Source: Tepidanaerobacter acetatoxydans_A
Lineage (GTDB): Bacteria > Bacillota > Thermosediminibacteria > Thermosediminibacterales > Tepidanaerobacteraceae
Assembly (NCBI GenBank): GCA_022840405.1
Contig: JALHJR010000040.1
Location: forward strand, 1-29,290
DNA: 29,290 bases
Reading direction: 5' to 3'
Shown here piece after piece: positions 7,756-15,685 of this stretch (positions within the stretch are counted from its first letter, which is position 1; the number at the start of each line of letters is the position of its first letter). Made by a program: the position numbers and the translations under genes. Under the pieces are notes generated by a model. It did not search any database, was not told the DNA's origin, and saw nothing but the letters and a program-made list of their open reading frames with translations.

Positions 7756-8277
7756 CTATCTGTCAAAAAATATGTTTTTACCCGTAGCCGACAGAGGAAT
7801 TCCAAGCACCACATCACCCTCTATAAGCTGCATCTTTCGAGCTACAACCCCGATGCGGTACATAATTCGGTTATCTACATTCAGCATGCTTGCGGTCTTT
7901 ACGGCAGAGCCTACCGCAATACCCAAGTCAACAAATCTCCATGGACAAAACGGGCCTGCAAATTCAGCACCATCGTGGGGTTTAGGAAGTTTTGTGCAAT
8001 CGTCATATCCGCATGCTCCGCAATTAAGTCCGGCAGTTGCCCCATCTTTTACAGCAACTAACAGCACAGCCCCGCAACTTGCAATTCCACGTCCATCCCG
8101 GTCGTAATTTCGCTTACCGTGTTTTTCGCCATATGCAGCCATCTCTTCTCCCAACCTTACAAGCTCAGCCTCATCGTCTATAACCTTTACCTCGATATAG
8201 TCCTTACCTGCAGTCTTAGGAGCGGTTCTGGCAGATAAAGCCATGAGCTCAGCCGCCATTTTCAATGCATTTTTCAT
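7756..8277 (-). CDS. DUF2148 ferredoxin-like domain protein
   Basis: 173 residues, typical for the family. The centre carries a cysteine cluster CGACGYDDC (C-x2-C-x4-C) with a preceding Cys in IASCGAVL and a following Cys in GPFCPWRF. This is the pattern on which the family is called a ferredoxin-domain protein, and it probably binds an iron-sulfur cluster. The C-terminal half is hydrophobic and glycine-rich (VDLGIAVGSAVKTA), resembling dinucleotide-handling folds, but no reaction is known. It stands 71 bp downstream of mrfB on the same strand, with its own AAGGAGG ribosome site and a strong terminator afterwards. These proteins are common in anaerobes. Function is not assigned. Confidence 0.85.
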   Translation of the reverse strand: MKNALKMAAELMALSARTAPKTAGKDYIEVKVIDDEAELVRLGEEMAAYGEKHGKRNYDRDGRGIASCGAVLLVAVKDGATAGLNCGACGYDDCTKLPKPHDGAEFAGPFCPWRFVDLGIAVGSAVKTASMLNVDNRIMYRIGVVARKMQLIEGDVVLGIPLSATGKNIFFDR

Positions 8278-8348
8278 GAGAATAGTACCTCCTTATAAAT
8301 ATTCATTTCAGTATATAAAATAAAATTAAAGTTTGACTTCTTACTTTC

Positions 8349-9623
8349 CTAATTGTTGTTTAAAATGCTAACTTTTTCAAATAATGATTTATTTTTTTCC
8401 TGTTTGGATTCAATCCGCTCAAGTCGTTTCTTAAACCGACATATATCATCCTTTAAAGTGTATCCAATAAATGTATTTTTCTTATAAATTATTTCTAAAG
8501 CCCTTTGTGCTGCAAGAGCAGCTTTATCGTAATCTTTAAGTTTATGCTCATAATATTTGGCAAGTTCTTCCAGTGCAAAGACGGTATTGATATTACCTTT
8601 AGCCATTTTAATCCAAAGATTTTCAGCGTCCTCCCAACAATTCAATCTCTTGTAGAGCAGCGAGAGCTGCCTATATGATTTTTCTTGGACTTCCGGCACA
8701 TCCAAGGCCATTTCATAACATCTTATACTCTGCTCAATCATGCCCATATCTTCAAAAACTCTGCCTAAACAGTAATAATCTTGATTTACACAGGTTTTTG
8801 AATCAAAAGGAGTTTTGAAGGATTTGGCCATATTAACCGTCAGTGTAACCATGGACAGAATATCCATGCGGTTATGATAAAATATGGGCTTTAAAGGATT
8901 AGGATTTCTATCTCTCAAAAATTTGAAATAAACCGAAGGAATTTCATAACCAGGTATATCACCTTCCCTCCTAAGTGACAGAAGATTTTTCTCCAGCGAT
9001 GAAAGGCTTACACTCTCCAATCGCTCCCTGTAAAGCCTTCGTGCAGCAGCCAGAAGGTCAAGATGAAATGTCTTTTCTACCGGGTTTTCCATGCGGTTCA
9101 GCATATATCGTGTCGATAAAAGGGGTATATCATATGATTTGCCATTAAAGCTCACAAGGCTGTCAAAGTTTTTCAACAAATCACTTAAACTATATAGCGC
9201 TGCTGCCTCCTCGTCATAATCGCTTATAAAATATTGTTTAATTTTAAAACTACTGCCTTCAAAAAAACCAACTCCTGCCAAAAAAGCCAAGGTTCCCGTA
9301 CCGCCGGCAAGGCCGGTGGTTTCTGTATCAATGAAAATCGCTCGAGAAAAATCAAAATCTTTATAGGCACAATTTTTAGCAATGAGTTTTACTATTTCCC
9401 CGGAAATATCAAATATAGCATTAAGCTCAATTTCACCGTGCACATGAGAACCAGGATAACTTTTTTCTACTACAAAGTGCTCACCAAGCGGTGTGCTTAC
9501 TGCTGTTGCCCCAAGTAATGCACTTATCTCTGAGCAAGGCTTGGTTTTGATTTGCACATCGATTCTCTTGTCACTTGCCTGTTTATTAGATACATATGCC
9601 CTTAACTTTTCCGAAAGATTCAA
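8349..9623 (-). CDS. mrfB: MrfB/YprB, DEDD-type exonuclease with C-terminal TPR-like helices
   Basis: 424 residues, near B. subtilis YprB in length. The RNase H-like domain (about 85-275) has exonuclease motif I FIDTETTGLAGGTGTLAFL (acidic Asp and Glu), motif II LVSFNGKSYDIPLL and the final acidic motif YHNRMDILSMVTL. The C-terminal third (about 285-400) is helical and TPR-like (CLGRVFEDMGMIEQSIRCYE, LSLLYKRLNCWEDAENLW). In B. subtilis the YprA/YprB pair, renamed MrfA/MrfB, repairs mitomycin C damage outside UvrABC; MrfB is the metal-dependent exonuclease (established knowledge). Here its ATG overlaps the mrfA stop by 4 bp, so the two are translationally coupled, which supports the pairing. 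Confidence 0.92.
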   Translation of the reverse strand: MNLSEKLRAYVSNKQASDKRIDVQIKTKPCSEISALLGATAVSTPLGEHFVVEKSYPGSHVHGEIELNAIFDISGEIVKLIAKNCAYKDFDFSRAIFIDTETTGLAGGTGTLAFLAGVGFFEGSSFKIKQYFISDYDEEAAALYSLSDLLKNFDSLVSFNGKSYDIPLLSTRYMLNRMENPVEKTFHLDLLAAARRLYRERLESVSLSSLEKNLLSLRREGDIPGYEIPSVYFKFLRDRNPNPLKPIFYHNRMDILSMVTLTVNMAKSFKTPFDSKTCVNQDYYCLGRVFEDMGMIEQSIRCYEMALDVPEVQEKSYRQLSLLYKRLNCWEDAENLWIKMAKGNINTVFALEELAKYYEHKLKDYDKAALAAQRALEIIYKKNTFIGYTLKDDICRFKKRLERIESKQEKNKSLFEKVSILNNN

Positions 9624-11878
9624 TCGGAAAGCACCCCTTTAATGATTTTTAAGGCAAACTTTTTACTGCCAAAGCCAACTTCATCATATGGTCCTACACA
9701 TGAAGGACAGCCATCCTCACAGTTACATTCCATTATAACCTGACGAGCTGCTTTTAACAGCTGCTCCTGCATATTATAGAGTTTTTCGGAAAAACCTACA
9801 CCACCGGGGAAATTATCGTAAATATATATGGTTGGTTTTTGTGTAAACGGCGACCTGATTTGCACAACCCCTCGAATATCTTTGGGATCACACATTAAAT
9901 ATAGAGGTGCAATATTCACCATAACATTGCATAATCCTAGAAGACCTGATTCCATCTCCTCTTGAGAAAGCTCATTGATATTCTCGGGAATGGAAAGCCA
10001 ATATGCAGTCGTATGCATCTCCTCAGGCGGCAGGTGTATATGACCAAAACCTAAGTTTTCGTGAGTAAAAAACTTTATCTTCTTAAACATTGTAGCCAAA
10101 CTAGTAACCATTACTTCCCCTACATAGTTTTTGCCATTATCTACGGTCTTTTCTCTAAAAACATCTAAAACCTTAATTTCTACAGCAAGATTTGCATCAG
10201 TATAATAATCTACATCAACTTTTCGAACATAGGCCTTTTTTTCTTCATAATCCAACTTTTCCACCTGATATTGCTGACCCGCATGAATATATATTGCCTC
10301 TTCGTGAATCATCATCGGGGCACTACTTTGATCTACTTCCCCTATAACTTTAGCATCTTTGGTGATATCTATTATCACGAAATTTTCCGCCGATGCACTT
10401 CTAAGACTTACTTCTTCAGCAGGAAACGATTCAGCCATCCAGTGCCAGCGGCCTCCCACATGACGCAGAATTCTTTCTCCTTCTAAAAAATCCAAAATCT
10501 CATATATGTTTTCCTTGCCGAAAGTTTCACCATCAGCAAAAGGTAATTCAAATGCGGCACATTTTATATGACTTACAAGAATATAAAGATTGTTCGGGTT
10601 AATCAAACCATGTTCCGGCGAAGCCTCAAAGAAATACTCGGGATGATTGATTATAAACTGGTCCAATGGGCTGCTGGAAGCTACGAGAATTGAAGCAGAC
10701 AGCGAATTTCTTCGACCTGCACGGCCGGTCTGCTGCCAGGTGCTTGCCACTGAGCCTGGATAACCGGTTATAATGCTAGCATCCAAATTGCCTATATCTA
10801 CGCCCAGCTCTAAGGCATTTGTGCTGACCACTCCAAAGATTTTCCCATCCCTAAGACCTTTTTCAATCTCCCTACGTTCTTTTGGAAGATAGCCACCGCG
10901 ATATCCTTTTACCAAGTTCATTCCGCCGGGAATGCTTTTCATCTCATCACGCAAGTATGTAAGCAGCACCTCTACCGCCAAGCGGCTGCGGGCAAAGATT
11001 ATCGTTTGAATCTTATTTTTTAAAAAAGTTAAAGCAAGCGTTTTGGCTTCAAGTAAACTGCTGCGTCTTATGCCCAGCTGTCGATTTACTATAGGAGGGT
11101 TATAAAAGATAATATTTTTTTCACCAGATGGAGCGCCGTTATGGTCAATTAATACCATGGATTTTTCGGTTATTTTTTCTGCAAGTTCCCTAGGGTTTGC
11201 TATGGTAGCCGAACAGCAAATAAAAATAGGATCTGAACCGTAAAACCTGCATATTCGCTTGAGTCTTCGCAGGACATTTGCGGTATGGCTGCCAAAGATT
11301 CCTCTATACATATGTATCTCATCAATCACTACATATTTCAGATTGGAAAAAAGTTTCATCCACTTAGTGTGATGCGGCAAAATACCTGTATGAAGCATAT
11401 CAGGATTTGTAACAACTATATGGCCGTCTTTCCTGATAGCTACCCTGGCATTAACGGGAGTATCGCCATCATAGGTAAATGTCTTGATATTTTCACCCAT
11501 CACATTGACCAGATTCATAAGTTCTGATACTTGGTCTTGAGATAGGGCTTTTGTTGGAAACAGATATATAGCCCGGGAATTTTTATCGGCAAGAAGATCA
11601 TTGAGCACCGGAAGATTATAGCAAAGTGACTTACCCGAAGCTGTAGGAGTCACTACCGTAATATTGTTTTTTGCCGTTACTTCGTCAAGTGCTTTTCTCT
11701 GGTGAGAATAAAGCCCGTATATGCCCTTTTTTTTCAAAGCCGAAACTAGTTTCTGGTTCAAATATTCGGGAAAATCTTCATATTCACCGTGTTTTTCGGG
11801 AATAACTTTCCAACATGTTATGTTTTTGGCAAAACGCTCTTGGGTTTTTAACTGTTCCATTACCTGTTCTAGATTCAT
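9620..11878 (-). CDS. mrfA: MrfA/YprA, superfamily 2 DNA helicase with DUF1998 zinc-binding C-terminus
   Basis: 752 residues, matching YprA (about 750). Motif I is TPTASGKSLCYNLPVL (about 80-95), motif II is VIDEIHMYRG (a DEIH variant of DEAH) and motif III is CCSATIANP. The second RecA domain has VVSTNALELGVDIGNLDA and motif VI QQTGRAGRR. The C-terminal DUF1998/MZB region ends in the four-cysteine site CNCEDGCPSCVGP (about 717-729). It is a 3'-5' DNA helicase that works with MrfB in DNA-damage repair, reported for mitomycin C adducts in B. subtilis. It starts the two-gene operon, with a GGGAGG ribosome site and an extended -10 promoter just upstream. Confidence 0.95.
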   Translation of the reverse strand: MNLEQVMEQLKTQERFAKNITCWKVIPEKHGEYEDFPEYLNQKLVSALKKKGIYGLYSHQRKALDEVTAKNNITVVTPTASGKSLCYNLPVLNDLLADKNSRAIYLFPTKALSQDQVSELMNLVNVMGENIKTFTYDGDTPVNARVAIRKDGHIVVTNPDMLHTGILPHHTKWMKLFSNLKYVVIDEIHMYRGIFGSHTANVLRRLKRICRFYGSDPIFICCSATIANPRELAEKITEKSMVLIDHNGAPSGEKNIIFYNPPIVNRQLGIRRSSLLEAKTLALTFLKNKIQTIIFARSRLAVEVLLTYLRDEMKSIPGGMNLVKGYRGGYLPKERREIEKGLRDGKIFGVVSTNALELGVDIGNLDASIITGYPGSVASTWQQTGRAGRRNSLSASILVASSSPLDQFIINHPEYFFEASPEHGLINPNNLYILVSHIKCAAFELPFADGETFGKENIYEILDFLEGERILRHVGGRWHWMAESFPAEEVSLRSASAENFVIIDITKDAKVIGEVDQSSAPMMIHEEAIYIHAGQQYQVEKLDYEEKKAYVRKVDVDYYTDANLAVEIKVLDVFREKTVDNGKNYVGEVMVTSLATMFKKIKFFTHENLGFGHIHLPPEEMHTTAYWLSIPENINELSQEEMESGLLGLCNVMVNIAPLYLMCDPKDIRGVVQIRSPFTQKPTIYIYDNFPGGVGFSEKLYNMQEQLLKAARQVIMECNCEDGCPSCVGPYDEVGFGSKKFALKIIKGVLSD

Positions 11879-11909
11879 TTAATGCCTCCCATCCACAGCT
11901 TCGTCCTTT

Positions 11910-11918
11910 ATTATAACA
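11910..11918 (-). promoter_or_regulatory. Extended -10 promoter of mrfAB
   Basis: TGTTATAAT on the gene strand (TATAAT at 11910-11915, TG one base upstream) lies 32 bp before the mrfA ATG. No convincing -35 is seen, consistent with an extended -10 promoter. No clear LexA box (GAACN4GTTC) was found around it. Confidence 0.45.
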
Positions 11919-12010
11919 TACCAAAATACTGAAAAAAAGCAGCATGTGATAAATCTAGTATAAGAAACCGATGTGAATGTAAATTAGTTTTAGTCCGCAA
12001 AGTAATATAT

Positions 12011-12040
12011 TATAAAAAGCGGGCGGTCGATGACCGCCCC
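12011..12040 (-). terminator. GC-rich hairpin terminator, resembles dispersed extragenic repeats
   Basis: A perfect 8-bp stem GGGCGGTC-GAT-GACCGCCC (12021-12039) stands out in very AT-rich DNA. Read on the minus strand it is followed by GC and TTTTTATA, a standard intrinsic terminator arrangement. It is about 320 bp after the stop of the phosphatase gene. The GTAGGGGCGGTC... form on the minus strand resembles short palindromic units that recur between genes in many Clostridia (from memory). Confidence 0.65.
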
Positions 12041-12053
12041 TACCGGATATGGA

Positions 12054-12192
12054 TAATTGAATTAGTAAATCATATATTGATAACTAATCCATTGTAAAAA
12101 GTTCATTTGAACTAGAAATGTCAATATATTGGTTTTGATTACAACAAGACACGCTGTATGTTGACCATTAGTTTAAGAAAATAGGATTTTAA
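12054..12192. repeat. Imperfect direct repeat, copy 1
   Basis: This is copy 1 of a roughly 125-140-bp unit. Shared blocks with copy 2, in order: ATTAGTAAAT (12061), AGAAATGTCAATATATTG (12114), GCTGTATGTTGACCAT (versus GCTATATGTTGACCAT) and AAGAAAATAGGATTTT (versus GAGAAAACAGGGTTTT). Within the unit GTCAATATA and TATGTTGAC are nearly inverted repeats. The interval 11879-12360 holds no credible gene: only the mrfA promoter, a hairpin terminator and these two repeats. Confidence 0.7.
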
Positions 12193-12236
12193 TATTAGAA
12201 CCGTTCATAGGCATCATTCATAAATTGTATGTTAGT

Positions 12237-12360
12237 AATTAAATTAGTAAATTATGATTCTACCGCAGAAAGTGAATTTTAGCCCAGAAATGTCAATATA
12301 TTGTTTTAGATTTAATAAAAACGCTATATGTTGACCATCAATTTGAGAAAACAGGGTTTT
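12237..12360. repeat. Imperfect direct repeat, copy 2, abutting the phosphatase stop codon
   Basis: This is the second copy of the unit at 12054-12192, offset by 172-182 bp with small indels. Its last block runs straight into the stop codon of the phosphatase gene. The conserved ends and diverged middle suggest functional sites or a duplicated small mobile element rather than recent duplication. Confidence 0.7.
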
Positions 12361-13527
12361 TTAGTAAATAATCTCTATGTGTTTGCCCATTTTTTCTAAT
12401 ATCTTTGCCAATTCTCTTACTACATTTAGCTTTATGGAAAGATTTTTAGGAAAATCAGGGTTTTGATGGGCAGGATTTAAAGCCCTGCCTAAAAGAAAAA
12501 TAACATCCGTGGCATCTACGAGAATCCTCGCAAGCCTTGAAGCACCATCTTTTTGTTCCAGTTGGCGAAGTTCCTTATATTGGGCACAAGGGTCAAAATA
12601 CCTCATAATAAGCTCTCTTGTACGAGCCAAAGTCAGAACACCTTCAGTCACAAGGTCTATCCCTTTGATATGTGCAATAGGAGGTACCTCAGGGTCTATA
12701 AATTCAGTTGATGTTTCTATTTCTCTGTCTAAAACACGTGCTGCAATTTGAGCTGCAGTTCCTCCACATACCACCTTTTTCCCGGGCTTTCGCATTAAAT
12801 GAGCTATTACCTTTTCATCATCTTCAGGCTTTTGAGGCGGCCCGGTAAATACTGTCACAAATTGTGGGGCAATGATTTTTAGTGCTGCAACTGTTGCATC
12901 ATCTCCGGCTTTGTCCATGTAAAAATTCATGGTGGCTGTAGAGAGTAATTTAACAAGGCCTCCTAAAGTGTGTTCAACTTTTGATACTTTTTCGATATAT
13001 TGAACTATATTCTCCCATTGCCATCCGAGATTTAATATACCACCTATTCCCGCATGTACGACCCCGTCGCTCATAACTATAAAAATATCATCTCTTTGAA
13101 CCTTCAAACGATGTTCCCTTACTTCTTTTCCCTCTATCTTCCTTACTGTTCCGTTAAGTTTTATAACACTGCCTTCTCTTAAAAGGACTACCGGCGGATT
13201 GCCATATTCGGCAATATAGCAATTCCCAAATGAATCTACTCTTATAATGGTAAATGTAGAATAGGCGATTTTTCGCACCTTGCAGATAGGCAATGTAGCC
13301 ATTATAGTCTTAACCGTTTCTTCGATACTAGATCCTTGCCTTAACATCGTCACGGCTATTTTACTTGTCAGCGTCGCAAGGATATTTGCCTTGACTCCGC
13401 TGCCTAAGCCATCGGCCATTACCATAATGGTTTCTTCAACGCTTTGCACTGCCTCTACCTTATCGCCGCAAAGCTCTTCACCATATTTATTATTACTTTC
13501 CCAATATAATTCTGTTCTCACTTCCAT
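12361..13527 (-). CDS. PP2C/SpoIIE-type serine phosphatase of a hydrogenase-sensor operon
   Basis: About 388 residues. The N-terminal half (about 1-215) is a PP2C-like phosphatase domain with metal-binding motifs MADGLGSGVKAN, IVMSDGVVHAG and KAGDDATVAALKI, the SpoIIE arrangement. The C-terminal half (about 225-388; VVCGGTAAQIAARVL, FIDPEVPPIAHIKGIDLVTEGVLTL) is a separate conserved-looking domain that I cannot name. The protein presumably dephosphorylates a phosphoprotein, perhaps an anti-sigma antagonist, in response to the hydrogenase-like sensor encoded immediately upstream. Start choice: the ATG at 13525-13527 is preferred over the in-frame GTG at 13528-13530 because GGGTGA sits at better spacing. 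The hydrogenase stop touches this start, indicating tight coupling. Confidence 0.85.
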   Translation of the reverse strand: MEVRTELYWESNNKYGEELCGDKVEAVQSVEETIMVMADGLGSGVKANILATLTSKIAVTMLRQGSSIEETVKTIMATLPICKVRKIAYSTFTIIRVDSFGNCYIAEYGNPPVVLLREGSVIKLNGTVRKIEGKEVREHRLKVQRDDIFIVMSDGVVHAGIGGILNLGWQWENIVQYIEKVSKVEHTLGGLVKLLSTATMNFYMDKAGDDATVAALKIIAPQFVTVFTGPPQKPEDDEKVIAHLMRKPGKKVVCGGTAAQIAARVLDREIETSTEFIDPEVPPIAHIKGIDLVTEGVLTLARTRELIMRYFDPCAQYKELRQLEQKDGASRLARILVDATDVIFLLGRALNPAHQNPDFPKNLSIKLNVVRELAKILEKMGKHIEIIY

Positions 13528-13529
13528 CA

Positions 13530-15251
13530 CTATTCACCCGGAATCTCATCAATTAAAAGCTGCTGTATCTTATTCAACAAAACTTTTGTTTCAGCCGTAG
13601 TTTCGCCTAAAACACTTGCAATTTCTTGAGCTACCCTCATCTGCTTTTCTATGACCTGCTGAGCGGTTTCCACAGTTTCCTTGCGCAGTTTTATGCTTCT
13701 TTCTTGGATTTGTTGCTGAGCGGTTATATCCGTGATTATACCAATTATCAATGAATGTTCTTTTTCATAATATATATCTTGTTGAGTTATCAACTCATAC
13801 ATAGGTAAATACACTTTTTTGTTTATAATATTTTGTTTTGTTTTACTTACATATTTAAAATCATCATCATCAAACAGCAAACTTAAAGGTTTATGGATAA
13901 TGTCAGTACTGCTGATTTTAAACATTTTTTCAGCACCATTGTTGAATACTTGAACATTCATATCCATATTTACTGCAATGATGGCATTCGGTGTTGATTC
14001 AATAATTAGATTCGAAAGGGATTCTGCTCGATTTCTCATGTAAGGCATACACATATGAATTTCGGCCATACCATTATATACAGCTTCAGCCTTTTCCCGA
14101 CATGAATTATATCCGCAAACACCACAATTTAATTCGTGTTCCGGCCTATACTTCCCCGTAGTTTCTAATATGCACTTTATTTCTTCTTCGCTGGGCTTTT
14201 TGATTTCCAAAGGCATTGGATTATAGGACTTTTTAAAATCTAATTGAATATCTGTTTGTTCCACCATCATCGGCTCTGTGCATGAGCTGTTATTTCGTGC
14301 AAATATTTTCACACATTTAATACGCTTAAAAGGGCCTCTGTTTATGCTGCCAACAGCAGGTCCGTTAATACATCCTCCTTCACAGGCATTCATTTCTATC
14401 CAAGTTCTATGAAATTCACCCTTTTTTATCTCATCAAGCATCATAATACAATTTTCCTTGCCGCTGACCTCGATAAATTCACGCCATTTATCGGGTATAA
14501 AAGGTTCAATGGTTTTATAACTGCCTCCCGGTATCGGGTAAAAATTGGCATCATCGCAAAAACCGTTTTCCACCTCATTTACAGACTCTAAAATGGGGTC
14601 AATTCCCTCTTCTTCCCACCATGCCATAAGTTCTTCAAAGGTTAATGCCGCATCAATACCATAATTGCCTTCATCGTAAATCTCCACTTTTTTCGCAAGA
14701 CATGGGCCTATAAAAGCCACTTCCTTATGTCCTTTTATCTTTTTTAAGTACCTGCCATGTGCTTCCATAGGAGATACTACCGGCACTAAACATTCAACAA
14801 GCTCCGGGTAGTATTTTTGAATTAAATAATTAATAGCAGGGCATGCGGTAGTAATTAAGTTAGGCTTCGATCTGTTGTTATAATGCTTTAAATAATCTTT
14901 GGCAATAAGCCTTGCACCTACCGAAGTCTGATATACAGCCGAAAAGCCAAGTTTCTTTAAAGCTGAAACTATTTGACTATAATGCTGAAAGGAAAAAATC
15001 CCGGCAAACGAGGGTGCAAGGCTGACAGCCATATCCTTATCATTTTTAAGTAAATGCTTTACTCTTTGAACATCGCTTTTAACGGTTTTAGCGTTTTGCG
15101 GACATATGGTAAGGCATGTGCCACATGTTATACACCTTTCATCGACTATCTCCGCTTGGTCATCTTTCATGCGGATTGCTTTTACAGGACACGCCCTTAT
15201 GCATTTATAACAATTTTTACAATTTGCTCTGGAAAAGTTAATTACTTCCAT
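13530..15251 (-). CDS. hydS: Sensory-type [FeFe] hydrogenase (HydS-like) with PAS domain
   Basis: 573 residues. Two [4Fe-4S] ferredoxin motifs are present (Cys11/14/17/21 and Cys40/43/46/50). The H-domain (about 75-330) has the L1 motif TTACPA (Cys137 ligand), L2 GPCLAKKVE (Cys184) and L3 NACEGGCINGP (Cys290, Cys294). All four H-cluster ligands are kept, but Ala136 replaces the proton-relay Cys of catalytic enzymes (TSCCP). A further Fe-S motif NCGVCGYNSC (about 377-386), a PAS domain (about 410-500) and a long C-terminal helix follow. Loss of the relay Cys plus a PAS domain marks the putative sensory group C hydrogenases such as Thermotoga HydS (established knowledge). It is probably a cytoplasmic H2 or redox sensor signalling to the downstream phosphatase. 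Confidence 0.9.
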   Translation of the reverse strand: MEVINFSRANCKNCYKCIRACPVKAIRMKDDQAEIVDERCITCGTCLTICPQNAKTVKSDVQRVKHLLKNDKDMAVSLAPSFAGIFSFQHYSQIVSALKKLGFSAVYQTSVGARLIAKDYLKHYNNRSKPNLITTACPAINYLIQKYYPELVECLVPVVSPMEAHGRYLKKIKGHKEVAFIGPCLAKKVEIYDEGNYGIDAALTFEELMAWWEEEGIDPILESVNEVENGFCDDANFYPIPGGSYKTIEPFIPDKWREFIEVSGKENCIMMLDEIKKGEFHRTWIEMNACEGGCINGPAVGSINRGPFKRIKCVKIFARNNSSCTEPMMVEQTDIQLDFKKSYNPMPLEIKKPSEEEIKCILETTGKYRPEHELNCGVCGYNSCREKAEAVYNGMAEIHMCMPYMRNRAESLSNLIIESTPNAIIAVNMDMNVQVFNNGAEKMFKISSTDIIHKPLSLLFDDDDFKYVSKTKQNIINKKVYLPMYELITQQDIYYEKEHSLIIGIITDITAQQQIQERSIKLRKETVETAQQVIEKQMRVAQEIASVLGETTAETKVLLNKIQQLLIDEIPGE

Positions 15252-15254
15252 CAG

Positions 15255-15497
15255 CTATGCCCCCAGTATTTTCTCCTTAAAAAAAGCTTCAGCACTATCT
15301 ACATCAACTGAATAGGGCTTGCTATCTTCTATCCTGACCGAAACAGGATTGCGGCAGTTGTTACAGCAAAACTCGGCCTTTAGCTCCCACTCCTTATCAA
15401 GATTATACTCATTTATCAATTCTTTAAAAATCCTTATAATATCGTAGGACCCCTTTAAATGACACGAACTGCCCACACATACACTTATAGCTTTCAT
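15255..15497 (-). CDS. Thioredoxin-like [2Fe-2S] ferredoxin (NuoE/HymA-like)
   Basis: 80 residues. It carries the thioredoxin-fold [2Fe-2S] ligand pattern C-x4-C (Cys7, Cys12 in VCVGSSCHLKGS) and C-x3-C (Cys44, Cys48 in FCCNNC), as in NuoE and the small subunits of bifurcating hydrogenases. The N-terminal helical extension of NuoE is absent, so only the ferredoxin core remains. It is the first gene of the operon, 3 bp before the hydrogenase-like sensor. It probably passes electrons to or from that protein. A GAGGGGAGAG ribosome site precedes the ATG, and a consensus promoter with a Rex-like operator lies about 110-150 bp upstream. Confidence 0.88.
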   Translation of the reverse strand: MKAISVCVGSSCHLKGSYDIIRIFKELINEYNLDKEWELKAEFCCNNCRNPVSVRIEDSKPYSVDVDSAEAFFKEKILGA

Positions 15498-15605
15498 AAA
15501 CTCTCCCCTCTATTCATTTAATTTTTTAATAACGCGAAATTACCTGCATATTTGATAAAACTATTCAGACTTCAATTTACAGATAACAGAATTTGCTCTA
15601 AGGTT

Positions 15606-15634
15606 ATTATATAAATAAAAAAAGGTATTGTCAA
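15606..15634 (-). promoter_or_regulatory. Perfect housekeeping promoter of the hydrogenase-sensor operon
   Basis: On the gene strand TTGACA (15629-15634), exactly 17 bp, then TATAAT (15606-15611): both hexamers are perfect sigma-A consensus. The start site would fall near 15599, giving a leader of about 100 nt before the [2Fe-2S] gene. A promoter this strong for a sensor operon implies a repressor. Confidence 0.82.
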
Positions 15635-15645
15635 ATATTTCACAA
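15628..15645. promoter_or_regulatory. Putative Rex operator overlapping the -35 box
   Basis: The plus strand reads TTGTCAAATATTTCACAA, a 17/18 match to the Rex consensus form TTGTGAA-N4-TTCACAA (one C for G). The flanking A and T extend it to a 20-bp near-palindrome (15627-15646). It covers the whole -35 hexamer, the position expected for repression. Rex is the NADH/NAD+-sensing repressor that commonly controls hydrogenase and fermentation genes in Clostridia (established knowledge). Confidence 0.75.
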
Positions 15646-15651
15646 TCCCCT

Positions 15652-15665
15652 CGTTACCTGTAACG
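15652..15665. other. 14-bp perfect palindrome next to the Rex-like site
   Basis: CGTTACCTGTAACG folds as a 6-bp inverted repeat with a 2-nt centre. It lies 20 bp after the stop of the upstream small HTH gene and 7 bp from the Rex-like site. It could be a weak terminator stem (no U-run follows on the minus strand) or a second operator. Confidence 0.4.
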
Positions 15666-15685
15666 CTATTGCTTTTATATGACCT

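Noticed and set aside
11879..12000. LexA/SOS box upstream of mrfAB
   Set aside because: No GAAC-N4-GTTC-like palindrome was seen in the upstream region, despite the repair role of the genes.
12054..12360. Possible CRISPR array from repeated blocks
   Set aside because: There are only two imperfect copies, the units are over 120 bp, and there are no uniform spacers or cas genes.
13530..15251. Catalytic H2-producing hydrogenase
   Set aside because: Ala136 replaces the proton-relay cysteine, and the PAS/phosphatase context points to sensing; the low-activity sensory class is the better call.
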